A stretch of 64,000 bases of DNA from Paenibacillus etheri (GTDB taxonomy: Bacteria; Bacillota; Bacilli; Paenibacillales; Paenibacillaceae), in contig NZ_LCZJ02000033.1 in the NCBI RefSeq assembly GCF_001012825.1, forward strand, positions 548,242 through 612,241, given 5' to 3'. The translations under genes were made by a program, and so were the position numbers. Below the pieces are notes generated by a model that saw only the letters and a program-made list of their open reading frames with translations, made no database searches and was not told where the DNA came from. How positions within the stretch are numbered: position 1 is the stretch's first letter; each line of letters starts with the position of its first letter. Below are positions 25,326 through 34,216 of the stretch, in pieces.

Positions 25326-25365
25326 AAAGCGCAGACGAGAGCATTACTCTCTTCTGCGCTTTTTG
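25326..25365 (+). terminator. Terminator after the yycC pair
   Basis: AAAGCGCAGA pairs with TCTGCGCTTT, with an inner AGAG/CTCT stem; five T follow. Confidence 0.88.
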
Positions 25366-25379
25366 TTGTTCGTAAAGCT

Positions 25380-26090
25380 TTAAGAACCTGAAGGCAATCC
25401 ATCGGCATCAATATCTACAGCTTCGCCGCGCATTTGCTCTCTTAGCACAACCCACTGCTCCCTGGCAGCTCGAATCATCGCAGCATCCATAATCTTCTGA
25501 TCATTAATCAGGCGGGAGAACCACATTACAGCCACAGAGAACTCTCCGATGCGCCTGTTAAGTTCGCCGATAAGATACATGAGCCGGGCATCATTGCCAG
25601 CTATTCCGTCTTTTTCGTATACCTTCACATATTCAGCTAATGAATAGCGCAAAAAGCGTTGTTCCTGTTCCGTATTCCCTTGATACCGATACAACCAGGC
25701 AATGTGATGAAGCAGACTTGCAATAATTCGATCCTTATCGTTAATACTTTGAGCGCATAAAAGCGCCAGTTTATAGGTCTCAAGTGCAGTTTCCCAGCTT
25801 CGTTTATCCCCAAAGTCACGGCTCTTCCATCGTTTTCCTACCTGTTCATTAAATGCTTTTCGCTGCAGATCCGTCAGCTTGTCCGCTGAATTTTCTGTAG
25901 AGGCAAACCCACAACTCGGGCAGACACGTACAACATAATAATCCGGATTCTCGTTTTTGTAATATGCGCAAAAATCAGCATCGCGGCGGATAGCCTTTTT
26001 CAGGCTAGGGCGTACGCGAGAGGTTGAAAATTCATGTTCACAATTGCAACATTTGACCTTAATAGAATATAGGGGTATTAAGTCTGGCAA
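25380..26090 (-). CDS. DUF2225 family zinc-binding protein
   Basis: A 236-residue cytoplasmic protein. The N-terminal part has two Cys pairs (CCNCEHEF and CPSCGFAST) separated by the DADFCAYYKNENPDYYVVRV stretch that marks DUF2225; the rest is TPR-like helical repeats (IASLLHHIAWLYRYQGNTEQ). The start appears to be TTG with AAAGGA ten bases upstream. It follows yjbI by 36 bases on the same strand and may be cotranscribed. Function is unknown; a metal-stabilised helical scaffold is the most that can be said. Confidence 0.85.
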   Translation of the reverse strand: MPDLIPLYSIKVKCCNCEHEFSTSRVRPSLKKAIRRDADFCAYYKNENPDYYVVRVCPSCGFASTENSADKLTDLQRKAFNEQVGKRWKSRDFGDKRSWETALETYKLALLCAQSINDKDRIIASLLHHIAWLYRYQGNTEQEQRFLRYSLAEYVKVYEKDGIAGNDARLMYLIGELNRRIGEFSVAVMWFSRLINDQKIMDAAMIRAAREQWVVLREQMRGEAVDIDADGLPSGS

Positions 26091-26126
26091 GTACTCTCAT
26101 TCCTTTCAGGATCAACCTGTCCCTTA

Positions 26127-26510
26127 TTACTCCTGGGGCATGTTAACAAAATGATGTGCGGGACCTGCAAGGCGACTAAGCACGAAGGAACGTAGCGGTT
26201 CTTCTACGCCAGTCTCCACGAGCGCCTCTTTCATACACTGCAGCCATTCTTCAGCACGTTCTGGAGTAATGGGAATATGCATATGTCTAGCTCTCATCAT
26301 GGGATGTCCATGTAGTTCTGAATACAGTGGGCCACCGCCAAAAAACTGCGTCAGAAATTGATACTGCTTCTCCAGAACAGGAGAAATGTCTTTAGGAAAT
26401 AACGGACCCAGCTGCGGATGAAGCTGCACTTTGGCATAGAACACTTCCACCAATCGATGTAGCGCCTCAGCTCCTCCTAGGTTCTCATATATACTCTCAT
26501 TTGGATTCAT
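26127..26510 (-). CDS. yjbI: Truncated hemoglobin, group II (YjbI)
   Basis: A 127-residue 2-on-2 globin. The block GGGPLYSELHGHPMMRARH matches Bacillus YjbI almost residue for residue; the proximal heme ligand is H76 in MRARHMHIP. Group II globins bind oxygen tightly and handle peroxide or oxidative chemistry rather than storage. In Bacillus subtilis yjbI is next to yjbH (Spx adaptor) and pepF lies close by; here pepF is 1.4 kb downstream, so part of that neighbourhood survives. Confidence 0.93.
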   Translation of the reverse strand: MNPNESIYENLGGAEALHRLVEVFYAKVQLHPQLGPLFPKDISPVLEKQYQFLTQFFGGGPLYSELHGHPMMRARHMHIPITPERAEEWLQCMKEALVETGVEEPLRSFVLSRLAGPAHHFVNMPQE

Positions 26511-26565
26511 TGAGGTTACCAGCTTTCTTCCATATTAATGAAACGTTTCTTATTTTTATTATACC

Positions 26566-26602
26566 AAAAAAAAGCACTCCTCGGATATCCGTCGAAAGTG
26601 CC
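26566..26602 (-). terminator. Second terminator upstream of yjbI
   Basis: On the minus strand GCACT and AGTGC enclose GGATATCC and are followed by eight T. It lies 20 bases beyond the terminator at 26614, giving two in a row. Confidence 0.65.
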
Positions 26603-26613
26603 CCTACCGGGCA

Positions 26614-26645
26614 GAAAAAAGACGCTAAACCATAGTTTAGCGTCT
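26614..26645 (-). terminator. Terminator after the 31-residue ORF
   Basis: On the minus strand AGACGCTAAAC and GTTTAGCGTCT form a near-perfect stem around a four-base loop, followed by seven T, 12 bases after the stop of the small ORF. Confidence 0.85.
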
Positions 26646-26656
26646 GGAAGTTATTG

Positions 26657-26752
26657 TCAGTAGGTCCGAAATTCCTCATCACCTGCAGGGACGAGAGAGA
26701 CCCGGATCACATATACAAAAGCACAAACGAGAACTCCGGCTACAACGCTCAT
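26657..26752 (-). CDS. Putative 31-residue single-span membrane peptide
   Basis: Not previously obvious because of its size. The frame starts MSVVAGVLVCAFVYVIRVSL and ends in a polar tail (PAGDEEFRTY), the look of a small single-pass membrane protein. GGAG lies eight bases before the ATG, and a strong intrinsic terminator begins 12 bases after the stop, so the stretch has the layout of a complete gene. The frame continues open upstream through a CTLC motif without a start codon. No family is recognised. Confidence 0.45.
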   Translation of the reverse strand: MSVVAGVLVCAFVYVIRVSLVPAGDEEFRTY

Positions 26753-26923
26753 CGCCAACACTCCATCCCATTTATTCTTGTAACAGAGGGTGCATTTCTT
26801 ATTTACATAATATCATATTTAAAGCGAAAAAGCACAGATTAATGTAACCGCTTCCTTTATTTTTTTTGTGCTGTTTGTCCTTCTTTTCGCATACATCTAA
26901 CCATAGATCAGGAGGCGTTAATT

Positions 26924-28186
26924 ATGACTTTTAAAAAGATTGGCGGCCCACTGCTGGGATTGACATTGGCGGGCAGTATGCTGCTGATGCTGCTTCATCC
27001 GGAGGCATCCCTTGGCGCAGCCTTACGAGGCCTGGCCATCTGGTGGGATGTGTTATTCCCCTCCCTATTTCCATTCTTCGTCATTTCCGAAATCATGCTA
27101 GGCTTAGGGATCGTTCATCTCTTCGGTGCACTGCTCGATCCGTTGATGCGTCCTCTTTTTGGTATACCAGGTAGCGGTGGGTTTGTCGCTGCGATGGGAT
27201 ATGTATCAGGATATCCTGTTGGCGCTAAATTAACCGCTAAACTGCGGGAACAGAATCTGATTAGCAGAGTAGAGGGCGAACGTTTAGTAGCCTTCACAAC
27301 CTCTTCCGATCCAATCTTTCTGTTAGGTGCAGTGTCCGTTGGCTTCTTTCGAGACGCTTCGTTGGGGCTCATCCTTGCCCTCGCCCACTACGGGAGTGGT
27401 TTGATTGTTGGCTTGCTAATGTCGTTCCATGGACGCAAAGAACAGAGATCTCCATCCCAAGACCCATCCCTTACTAGTTCTGCTACCCCCTCTGCTCCAG
27501 CAAAAAAAGGGTTTGGAAGAATCCATGCAGCACTTCTTGCCATGGAGGAGGCCCGGCGCAAAGATGGACGGAGCTTTGGTGAGCTTTTAAAGGGTGCGAT
27601 CCAGTCCTCGCTAAAGCTTATTATTGTCGTAGGTGGTTTGGTTGTATTCTTCAATGTGCTAATGGAACTACTTGCCCGCGCCGGAATTCTGTCCTCACTC
27701 TTTAGCATGACCGGAAATCTTGTGTCCCTTGTGGGTGGTCCTCCGGAGCTAGCTCAGGCCCTCATAAGCGGATTCTTTGAGGTGACTATCGGTGCACGTT
27801 CAGCGGGTGAAGCCGCTTCTTCCATCCCGCTCCAGTTCAAGGTAGCGGCAGCGGCCTTTATTCTCTCTTGGGGCGGATTATCTGTACATGCCCAGGTGGC
27901 TAGTATTCTGAATGGTACCGGGCTGCGGTATCTTCCATTTTTAACTGCACGTCTAATTCACGCTTTACTCGCATCAGGATTGGTCTTACTGCTCTGGAGC
28001 CCTGTGATGAACACAGGACTGTCTACTGCATGGGTATCATTTCCAGCCTCCGTTGTCTTTACACCTTCTGCCACAGGGATCACGGCTAGCCTCGCTCTGC
28101 TCAGCCTATTATTAACTGCCGCAATTCTAGTCTCACTGCTTATCCCTGCTTTCATGGCAATGATTCGATGGATAAGGCGAAGTTGA
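26924..28186 (+). CDS. ylbJ: Sporulation integral membrane protein YlbJ
   Basis: A polytopic protein of 420 residues with gate-like (nucleoside recognition) domains; SGGFVAAMGYVSGYPVGAKL and AFTTSSDPIFLLGAVSVGFF are hallmarks of YlbJ. In Bacillus it is made in the mother cell under SigE and is needed for heat-resistant spores. A SigE-like -10 (CATACA, from 26890) lies 34 bases upstream, with no clear -35. The ATG follows AGGAGG. It is followed after 76 bases by nadK. Confidence 0.88.
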   Translation: MTFKKIGGPLLGLTLAGSMLLMLLHPEASLGAALRGLAIWWDVLFPSLFPFFVISEIMLGLGIVHLFGALLDPLMRPLFGIPGSGGFVAAMGYVSGYPVGAKLTAKLREQNLISRVEGERLVAFTTSSDPIFLLGAVSVGFFRDASLGLILALAHYGSGLIVGLLMSFHGRKEQRSPSQDPSLTSSATPSAPAKKGFGRIHAALLAMEEARRKDGRSFGELLKGAIQSSLKLIIVVGGLVVFFNVLMELLARAGILSSLFSMTGNLVSLVGGPPELAQALISGFFEVTIGARSAGEAASSIPLQFKVAAAAFILSWGGLSVHAQVASILNGTGLRYLPFLTARLIHALLASGLVLLLWSPVMNTGLSTAWVSFPASVVFTPSATGITASLALLSLLLTAAILVSLLIPAFMAMIRWIRRS

Positions 28187-28262
28187 TTAACATATTGTGT
28201 TCCGGGTCAAGATTGATTATGATCGGTGTATGACTGAATTATACAAAAGGAGCCTGTACATC

Positions 28263-29066
28263 TTGAGATATTATGTTCTGGACCGCGGTGATGAACTATC
28301 AATCAAACTTGCCGAGCAGTTTCACAAGCTGGCGGCGGAGCGGGACCTGCAACTGGATGCCGAGTCTCCCGAAATCGTCATCTCTATTGGCGGAGACGGC
28401 ACAATGCTGCACGCTTTTCATACCTTTATCGACCAAATCCCCAATTTAGCCTTTGTAGGTGTGCACACAGGACACTTAGGCTTCTATGCGGACTGGCAAG
28501 CGGAAGAGCTGCCCACTTTAATCGACTATATGTGCGGAACTGGCGACTCTGGACCCCAGAAGCCCCGTATCGTGAAATATCCGTTAATAGAGCTGGAAAT
28601 TCACAAGAAATCCGGTTCTTCGTCCCACATTGCCCTAAATGAATTTACCCTTAAAGGGGTAGATGGAACTATCATGATTCAAGTGGACATCAATGATGTT
28701 ACCTTCGAGATGTTCCGGGGCGATGGACTTTGTATTTCTACCCCTTCTGGCAGCACTGCCTACAACAAAAGCCTCGGAGGGGCCATGGTTCACCCATCTA
28801 TAGAAGCGCTACAGATTGCCGAAATTGCCTCAATTAACAATCGTGTATTTCGAACAATGGGATCGCCCTTACTACTGCCGAAGCATCACCATTGCGACAT
28901 TCTTTCATGTAAGGATCAGCGCTTACTACTCACGATCGATCATAACAATATCCCAGTAGACGATTTGATTTCAGTAAGATGCCAAGTATCGGACAAAAAA
29001 GTCAGTTTCGCCAGGTACCGTCCTTTTCCATTCTGGAACCGTGTTCGTGAAGCTTTTCTGGTTTAA
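28263..29066 (+). CDS. nadK: NAD kinase
   Basis: ATP- or polyphosphate-dependent NAD kinase of 267 residues that makes NADP. The nucleotide motif GGDGT is at 43-47 (SIGGDGTMLHAFH), followed by GVHTGHLGFY and the substrate loop CISTPSGSTAYNKSLGGA. I chose the TTG at 28263, ten bases behind AAGGAG, giving MRYYVLDRGDE; the frame is open upstream to 28197 but those residues are unlike any NAD kinase. A terminator follows at 29096. Confidence 0.92.
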   Translation: MRYYVLDRGDELSIKLAEQFHKLAAERDLQLDAESPEIVISIGGDGTMLHAFHTFIDQIPNLAFVGVHTGHLGFYADWQAEELPTLIDYMCGTGDSGPQKPRIVKYPLIELEIHKKSGSSSHIALNEFTLKGVDGTIMIQVDINDVTFEMFRGDGLCISTPSGSTAYNKSLGGAMVHPSIEALQIAEIASINNRVFRTMGSPLLLPKHHHCDILSCKDQRLLLTIDHNNIPVDDLISVRCQVSDKKVSFARYRPFPFWNRVREAFLV

Positions 29067-29095
29067 GATTAACCTTCGATCCAACGTTTTTCAGT

Positions 29096-29127
29096 GGCTG
29101 GAGATATTTATTTCTCCGGCTTTTTTG
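29096..29127 (+). terminator. Terminator after nadK
   Basis: GCTGGAGA pairs with TTCTCCGGC across a short AT loop, then six T. Confidence 0.85.
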
Positions 29128-29170
29128 TGTGACAAAACTAACACCAGCTGATAGACTGAGAGAGAAGCCA

Positions 29171-29181
29171 AATGGTATAAT
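29171..29181 (+). promoter_or_regulatory. Extended -10 element upstream of the stalk-domain gene
   Basis: ATGGTATAAT: a perfect -10 with an extended TG motif, 43 bases before the start of the gene at 29224; no good -35 is visible. Confidence 0.5.
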
Positions 29182-29223
29182 GAGGCTATTTTACAAAGAG
29201 TTACATAAAAGGAGAGAGTACTG

Positions 29224-30405
29224 TTGAAAAAATTATTATCCCTCTTAAGCATAAGTCTACTGGCCCTCGTACTTGCGGTCCCGGCTTTTGCAGCATCGAA
29301 ACCCATTGATGTTTATATCAACGGAAGTAAGGTTTCCTTCACCGCTGGATCCCCATACTTAGCGAACAATTCTGTCCTTGTGCCTTTCCGGGTTGTCTTT
29401 GAGAAGCTTGGACTTCAAGTGCTCTGGGATGCCAAGACTGGAACGGTAACTGGTAAAAGCTCAAATCTTGCAATTACCCTCACAATCGGCAGCAACCGCG
29501 CTACTGTTAACGGAACTGTAAAAAAACTAACCACCGCACCAGTCTCATCAGCTGGCACTACATACATTCCTTTGCGTTTTATTGCCGAGGCAACCGGGGG
29601 CACTGCCGTCTGGAATTCCTCCAGTAGAAGTGTACAGATTACTACTCCTGTCTCCAAAGATAAGGACGAAGCAGCCATTACAGCATTAGTTCGTTTGTCG
29701 AATAAGTATTTCAATGAAGAAAACGCGACTAGCTTCTATTCCCTTATGGAGGAGTCCTCTGACGCAGAATCCGTGGCCGAACTCAATGAATCTTTTAAAG
29801 CTTTCGACATAAAGAATACGATTGATAGTTTGGAAATCCTCGACATGAAGGCTGACGAAGCCACTGTGTATACGCTTGAAAGTTCTCGCAGAACAGGTGG
29901 GGCCTATACTCCAGATACAGAGGATGAATACATTTATACCCTGGTCCGTAAGAACGGAAACTGGAAGATATCATCCGTGGAATCCCAAAGCTCAAGCATT
30001 CTCCTTACTCGAGAACAAGCCCTAAAACCAGCAGCCAACATCCCTCAAAATGATGCGGATGCCATTAAAGGAATGATTACCAAGTATTATCAAGCAATGA
30101 ATGAAGAGAATTCTACTGCAGTTCTTGCCACGATGACTTCATATGGGGAAGAATATGATTCCTCAATCAAAGCGGATTTGGATGATTTCTTCGCTTCGTA
30201 CGATATTACCTATACGCCAGGCATTTCAAATATCTATTACTACACTGCCAAAGAAGCAGCAATATATGTAGAAAGCAAAGACAAGGAAGCTAGTGAAGAG
30301 GAGACTTACGAGCAGGGTCTTATCTATATTCTATCCAAGTCGGATACCGGTGTATGGACAGTGGGTAACACATATAACGTCTACAATAAACTTGTGAAAT
30401 CCTAA
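29224..30405 (+). CDS. Secreted protein with copper amine oxidase-like stalk domain
   Basis: A 393-residue exported protein. The signal peptide runs to about residue 23 (KKLLSLLSISLLALVLAVPA, cut after AFA). Residues 25-137 form the 'copper amine oxidase N-terminal' fold widespread in Paenibacillus secreted proteins (YINGSKVSF, VPFRVVFEKLGLQVLWDAKT, YIPLRFIAEATGGTAVWNS). The remainder holds two related acidic modules resembling NTF2-like units (LVRLSNKYFNEENATSFYSL and ITKYYQAMNEENSTAVLATM). TTG start behind AAGGAGAG. It lies 20 bases before an S41 protease with the same stalk domain, so the two probably act together at the wall. Confidence 0.8.
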   Translation: MKKLLSLLSISLLALVLAVPAFAASKPIDVYINGSKVSFTAGSPYLANNSVLVPFRVVFEKLGLQVLWDAKTGTVTGKSSNLAITLTIGSNRATVNGTVKKLTTAPVSSAGTTYIPLRFIAEATGGTAVWNSSSRSVQITTPVSKDKDEAAITALVRLSNKYFNEENATSFYSLMEESSDAESVAELNESFKAFDIKNTIDSLEILDMKADEATVYTLESSRRTGGAYTPDTEDEYIYTLVRKNGNWKISSVESQSSSILLTREQALKPAANIPQNDADAIKGMITKYYQAMNEENSTAVLATMTSYGEEYDSSIKADLDDFFASYDITYTPGISNIYYYTAKEAAIYVESKDKEASEEETYEQGLIYILSKSDTGVWTVGNTYNVYNKLVKS

Positions 30406-30425
30406 TAAAAAGGATGTTTGATTCC

Positions 30426-31865
30426 ATGAAATCTAAAAAAGTAATAAGTGCACTGTTAACCAGCTGTCTAGCTTTATCTATTACATTTGCTCCGCTAGCT
30501 TCAGTTGCTGATGCCGCTAAGGCTTCCACAGACAACAGTGAACTTATTAATGAAGTTATGAAGTTATTGGAGAACTACAACCTTTCAGATGTAGATAAGG
30601 AAACATTGATTCGCGGAGCAATTGACGGCATGGTGAATACACTGGATGATCCATACAGCCAATACTTCAACTCCGAGGAAGCGGCGCAATTTGAACATTC
30701 GGTTGATCTCGAATACGTTGGCATCGGCGTTAAACTACAATATAAGCCGACAGAACTCTACATCGAAGAAATTTCTCCAGGCTCTCCAGCAGAAAAGGCA
30801 GGCCTGAAACGCGGCGATACAATTCTCAAAATTAACGGAATACCTGTTGACGAAACGGATGATTCGGAACTGAGTGGGACCGCAGGCACCAAGGTCACCC
30901 TGCTGATCCTCAGAAATGGAGTCACAAAATCTTATGCTGTTACCCGTAATGAATTGAACTCAACTTCTGTTTTTGGAACACTCATTGGTCCGAAGATTGC
31001 CTATATTTCGCTAAGTGGTTTCACCCAGAATTCTGACGAAGAATTCGCCGCTATGCTGAAGAAGATGCGTGCAGCTGGAATGAAATCCATGGTGCTTGAT
31101 TTACGTGATAACTTGGGTGGCTATATGGATTCAGCATACAACATTGTCTCTAACTTTATGGATAAAGGCATCATGATGTATACCTCTGATCAAAGTGGAG
31201 CGTTAACGCCTGTAACGATTACTAGTGGGAGCAAAATCGGTGTACCCGTCGTAATTCTAACCAACGAATATACGGCAAGTGCATCAGAAGCGCTTACTGG
31301 CGCCCTACGTGACAACAAGCTGGCTACTGTCGTAGGCACTCGTTCTTATGGCAAAGCGCGTATTCAAAGCCTAATAGCGGTGTCTAATGGCGACATGCTG
31401 AAATTAACCACACAGAAATATCTAACACCTAAAAAAGAAGACTTTAATCACATCGGTCTGGCACCGGATATTGTGGTTAAAGGCAAAACTGCACAGCTGA
31501 TTACCGCCTTGCAGATTGCTGGAATGAAGACTTTAGAAGTCACCGGAGATCATCATATCTTAAATATCAATGGACTTCCTTTTGCTGGTAATGTCGGTCT
31601 TGTGAAGCAAGGCGATAAAACTTATGCTTCTTCGCTTGTGCTGGCTGCACTTGTGGAAGGCGAGATCACCTGGGATGCCAAGAACAAGAAGGTCATCGTA
31701 AAGAGCGGAACAGGCACGTCCACCGGCTTTACGATTTCCTCCAAAGAGGCGCTATCCCAGAATGGTGAGACCTACATTGAATTAAATGCTTTTAAGAAGA
31801 AGTTCCCGGCGCTCGCATGGAGTTACAATGCTACACAGAAGCAATTGAAATTATCTGTAAAATAA
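30426..31865 (+). CDS. S41 family carboxy-terminal processing protease with stalk domain
   Basis: A secreted CtpA-type serine protease of 479 residues. It has a signal peptide, a PDZ domain (about 95-165, GSPAEKAGLKRGDTILKI), the catalytic core with Ser287 in TASASEALTG and Lys310 in RSYGKARIQS, and a C-terminal copper amine oxidase-like stalk domain. It would trim exported or wall-bound proteins. The ATG at 30426 is chosen because AAGGA stands 11 bases before it; an ATG four codons earlier touches that site. The final stalk domain duplicates the one in the upstream gene. Confidence 0.88.
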   Translation: MKSKKVISALLTSCLALSITFAPLASVADAAKASTDNSELINEVMKLLENYNLSDVDKETLIRGAIDGMVNTLDDPYSQYFNSEEAAQFEHSVDLEYVGIGVKLQYKPTELYIEEISPGSPAEKAGLKRGDTILKINGIPVDETDDSELSGTAGTKVTLLILRNGVTKSYAVTRNELNSTSVFGTLIGPKIAYISLSGFTQNSDEEFAAMLKKMRAAGMKSMVLDLRDNLGGYMDSAYNIVSNFMDKGIMMYTSDQSGALTPVTITSGSKIGVPVVILTNEYTASASEALTGALRDNKLATVVGTRSYGKARIQSLIAVSNGDMLKLTTQKYLTPKKEDFNHIGLAPDIVVKGKTAQLITALQIAGMKTLEVTGDHHILNINGLPFAGNVGLVKQGDKTYASSLVLAALVEGEITWDAKNKKVIVKSGTGTSTGFTISSKEALSQNGETYIELNAFKKKFPALAWSYNATQKQLKLSVK

Positions 31866-31873
31866 TCCATAAG

Positions 31874-31921
31874 AAAAGGCAGCAATTCCCCATAGATGGA
31901 GGTTTGCTGCCTTTATTTTTT
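31874..31921 (+). terminator. Terminator after the S41 protease gene
   Basis: AAAGGCAGCAA pairs with TTTGCTGCCTTT; ATTTTTT follows. Confidence 0.85.
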
Positions 31922-31939
31922 GTACGAAATCCATTTCAA

Positions 31940-32020
31940 ACAAGCAAAAACGCCTTCGGCGTCCCAAATGGACGGTAAGCGTTTATGCGATAATTGTATA
32001 GCATGTATTTAAAAAAAAGC
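31940..32020 (+). repeat. Dispersed palindromic repeat, copy 4 (truncated)
   Basis: CAAGCAAAAACGCC-TTC-GGCGTCC, then GGACGGTAAGCGTTTATGCGA. The second hairpin is largely lost (only TTGTATAGCATG remains). It lies just beyond the terminator of the S41 gene. Confidence 0.75.
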
Positions 32021-32063
32021 TTCTCATTCGTAGAAGGACTCTACTTATGGTCAGCTTTTATCA

Positions 32064-32714
32064 TTAAGATTGTGGATTCTCTACGTTTTGTGGATTTTGA
32101 TTATTTTGATTATTTTGAGGCTTTTGTGTGTTTTGGGGCTTTTGGGACTGACCTTGTGGTGGTCTGCTTTGAAATTCCTTTTTGGATTTCTTCCCCTGCG
32201 AATCCTTACTCCGGTGATTTCGGCTTTGATGTTCTCTCAAGGGTCTATCCTTAGCAGAAGTCATCTCTTTAAATGCAGCTGATGAATTAGAGCCTTGCTT
32301 GGATGACGTTTCTTTAGAGGAGAACTCTTTTTCTGTAGCCGTTCCATCATTATCTTCAGCTTCTAGCTCCGAATCGTCTTCCTCACTCGGCTCTGGTATT
32401 TCTTTGATCAGAATATCCTTGAACATGCCTTCTTGTGGTACCTCTTTTAATTTATGCAACACAAAATATGCGCAGCCAAAATTGCAATATTCATTAATAT
32501 AATCGACCATGCCAGAAATCGCTGTATCCCGATTCACCTTAGGGTGGTTGTCCCGGTAAAAGCCTTTCAAACGCAGCTGACTGTAACCCCAGTCACCAAT
32601 AATGTAGTCGTATCTTTCCAGCACTTCACTATATCTTCCGCGAAACGCCTCCGGATTCCAACCATCCTTATGATCTAACATTAGTTCGTAGCCTTTTCCG
32701 CCTATAACGATCAA
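32064..32714 (-). CDS. yutD: YutD-family protein with long low-complexity tail
   Basis: Residues 1-95 match YutD of Bacillus (YELMLDHKDGWNPEAFRGRY, DYIIGDWGYSQLRLKGFY, YCNFGCAYFVLHKLKEV), a conserved Firmicute protein of unknown function. The following 120 residues are a disordered tail, first acidic, then basic and Ser-rich, ending in Gln/Asn/Pro repeats (QNTQKPQNNQNNQNPQN). In Bacillus the protein is about 100 residues, so the tail is an addition. The only in-frame start is TTG, with AGGCGG eight bases upstream. It lies on the lipA strand, as in Bacillus subtilis. Confidence 0.85.
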   Translation of the reverse strand: MIVIGGKGYELMLDHKDGWNPEAFRGRYSEVLERYDYIIGDWGYSQLRLKGFYRDNHPKVNRDTAISGMVDYINEYCNFGCAYFVLHKLKEVPQEGMFKDILIKEIPEPSEEDDSELEAEDNDGTATEKEFSSKETSSKQGSNSSAAFKEMTSAKDRPLREHQSRNHRSKDSQGKKSKKEFQSRPPQGQSQKPQNTQKPQNNQNNQNPQNVENPQS

Positions 32715-32798
32715 ACCTTTTGCCGCCTGCCTTTCTTTGGGGGTCTTTACGTTGATTATGCCGTCATTTCCGAGAAATATTGGGCTATCGGTCGCTGT

Positions 32799-32851
32799 TG
32801 TTGATTAATTTCTTTTATTTGAACCGCATCAGCGGTTGAAATTAATCAACA
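32799..32851. repeat. Inverted repeat in the lipA-yutD interval
   Basis: TGTTGATTAATTTC pairs exactly with GAAATTAATCAACA around an inner stem AACCGC-ATCA-GCGGTT. There is no T-run, so it is not an ordinary terminator. The rest of the 340-base interval holds two related short blocks (GAACGCTAACGCTCC and GAACGCTATCGCTCC) and no gene. Confidence 0.7.
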
Positions 32852-33054
32852 GTGTATGCTTACGATGCTAGCTTTCCTTCGGAAAGCTTTCAGGCGAACG
32901 CTAACGCTCCTACAGCTCCAACATTTCTCTCCAATGACTCAAATCAACGTTTTTTTATGTGTAACCTATGCGCTGAGTGTTTCAGAACGCTATCGCTCCT
33001 TCAACCCTCTCCTTAATAAAACCTTTTTGTGACTTTGTCACTATTTCAAAAAAA

Positions 33055-33960
33055 TTAACTAGAAGAAACCGCACGATCCTCACGAGCTTGAGCGGCAGAC
33101 TTCACCTGCTCATGCGCACGATAAGAGCTGCGCACAAGCGGGGCTGATTCCACATGGCTAAAGCCACGCTTCAATCCCTCTTCCTTAAGCAGCGCAAATT
33201 CCTCCGGTGGATAATATTTCTCCACATTTAAATGCTTTGGAGAAGGCTGCAAGTATTGTCCTAAAGTCAATATATCACAATTTACGGCTCGTAAATCATC
33301 CATTGCTTGTAAAATCTCATCCCACTCTTCACCGACTCCAAGCATAATGCTTGATTTGGTAGGAATATCCGGTTTCATTTCCTTGGCTCTGCGCAGCAGT
33401 TCCATCGAACGGCGATACTTCGCTTTAGCCCGTACACGGTCTGACATCCGTTCCACCGTCTCGATATTATGGTTAAGAATATCCGGATTACTGTTCATAA
33501 CAATCTCCAGACTATTCCGTTCTCCCAGGAAGTCTGGAATCAATACTTCAACACTACATAACGGAAGGCGTTTACGAATTGCCGCTACCGTCTCAGCAAA
33601 AATCTGGGCGCCACCATCCGCAAGATCATCACGGGCCACACTGGTCACCACGCAATGGCGAAGGTTCATTCCCTCTGCAGCTTCTGCTACACGTTCAGGC
33701 TCCTGAAGGTCCAACTCTGTCGGCAGCCCTGTATTCACAGCGCAGAAACGGCATGCGCGAGTACATATATCACCAAGAATCATAAAGGTAGCCGTTCGAT
33801 TTGCCCAGCATTCATAAATATTCGGACACCTAGCTTCTTCACATACGGTATGTAAAGTTTTAGAACGCATCATGCTCTTGATTTCCTGATAGTTATCACC
33901 GGTAGTTAGCTTGATTCTAATCCAATCCGGCTTAGGCTGCTTTGCTGTTTTGTTCGTCAA
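33055..33960 (-). CDS. lipA: Lipoyl synthase LipA
   Basis: A radical-SAM enzyme of 301 residues that inserts two sulfurs into octanoyl groups on lipoyl domains. The auxiliary cluster cysteines are in [13 protein letters not shown] and the radical-SAM CxxxCxxC in [13 protein letters not shown]; the C-terminal RSSY that contributes the last ligand is also present ([12 protein letters not shown]). The TTG start agrees in position with Bacillus LipA. As in Bacillus it lies divergent from the LytH-type peptidase gene and near yutD. Confidence 0.96.
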   Translation of the reverse strand: MTNKTAKQPKPDWIRIKLTTGDNYQEIKSMMRSKTLHTVCEEARCPNIYECWANRTATFMILGDICTRACRFCAVNTGLPTELDLQEPERVAEAAEGMNLRHCVVTSVARDDLADGGAQIFAETVAAIRKRLPLCSVEVLIPDFLGERNSLEIVMNSNPDILNHNIETVERMSDRVRAKAKYRRSMELLRRAKEMKPDIPTKSSIMLGVGEEWDEILQAMDDLRAVNCDILTLGQYLQPSPKHLNVEKYYPPEEFALLKEEGLKRGFSHVESAPLVRSSYRAHEQVKSAAQAREDRAVSSS

Positions 33961-34216
33961 AATAATAAACCCCGCTTCCTCCTAAATGTGATGCTGCAGA
34001 TGAAAGATGCTGCCTCATATTATACCATGTGCGCTTTACAATTGCCTGTTTTTGTGAAATATGCAGGGCATACCAACTTCGATTCCGACGGAGAATTTAT
34101 TGGTACCTTTAGACAAGAACGGATAAAAAGTAGCTTTTTGCTTCAATCTATAATAAAAAGCTTCAACCGAAGTGCCTACATTCAATTCTACGCCCGGACA
34201 AAAGGAGGCTGTTATC

